7,308 bases of DNA, taken from an uncultured Lachnospiraceae bacterium (GTDB taxonomy: Bacteria; Bacillota; Clostridia; Lachnospirales; Lachnospiraceae). This document shows positions 7,206 to 7,308 of the stretch, piece by piece (within the stretch, counting starts at the first letter, position 1; every line of letters starts with the position of its first letter). The notes beneath the pieces are model-generated. The model worked only from the letters and a program-made list of their open reading frames with translations, was not told the origin of the DNA and did no database searches. The position numbers were made by a program, and so were the translations under genes. Location of the stretch: the NCBI GenBank assembly GCA_902476645.1, contig CABSEG010000099.1, positions 1 through 7,308 of the forward strand, written 5' to 3'.

Positions 7206-7254
7206 TCTTCATCTTTTCAGTATATTTTGTTGTCGAAAAAAGGGCAGACTTTAC

Positions 7255-7308
<54 letters not shown>

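Noticed and set aside
7153..7212. A 19-codon leader peptide (MKNSMIMPQNG...) overlapping the terminator hairpin
   Set aside because: The ORF is very short with at best a poor GAAAAG site 0-1 nt from the ATG, has no run of one regulatory amino acid, and ends in the T-tract (TAA), as chance frames through terminators often do.

Overview
The window looks like part of the chromosome of a gut-type Gram-positive Clostridia, most likely a Lachnospiraceae-like member. The grounds are protein style (fibro-slime, Cna_B and Spy0128/FctA-like domains, a VPGTGG sorting signal), moderate GC and Shine-Dalgarno sites typical of Firmicutes. This taxonomic call is inference from style; there is no marker gene. 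Every convincing gene lies on the minus strand, so transcription runs from high to low coordinates.

Layout in transcription order. (1) 7308-7255: a perfect AGAC tetranucleotide microsatellite of 13.5 copies that runs off the window. (2) 7205-7155: a strong minus-strand intrinsic terminator. (3) 7154-7111: a short AT-rich leader with a possible -10 and an AAGG ribosome-binding site. (4) 7110-736: one very large surface adhesin/pilus-tip reading frame of 2124 codons. It has a signal peptide, a Glu/Pro/Gln tandem-repeat stalk, four divergent N-terminal modules, a fibro-slime domain, a pilin-like isopeptide domain region, two Cna_B domains, a SpaA-like domain and a C-terminal sortase signal. A single in-frame TAG at 1827-1825 cuts it inside the first Cna_B domain, leaving a 1761-aa N-terminal product and a C-terminal piece that carries the anchor. 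(5) 715-83: the N-terminal part of a fimbrial backbone pilin, 20 nt downstream in the same apparent operon. It stops after one domain with a short unrelated tail and has no sorting signal. (6) 82-1: unassigned sequence.

Together this reads as the first two structural genes of a sortase-assembled pilus operon: a large tip adhesin followed by the major pilin. A class C sortase would be expected next but lies outside the window, if it still exists. Both proteins have lost the part needed for sortase attachment, one by a nonsense codon and one by truncation. The operon is therefore either decaying, switched off in this genome, or affected by assembly or base errors. The long AGAC tract upstream raises the possibility of slipped-strand phase variation. 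Both window ends fall at sites that commonly break short-read assemblies (a microsatellite, and a possible mobile-element junction), so the window may be a whole contig.
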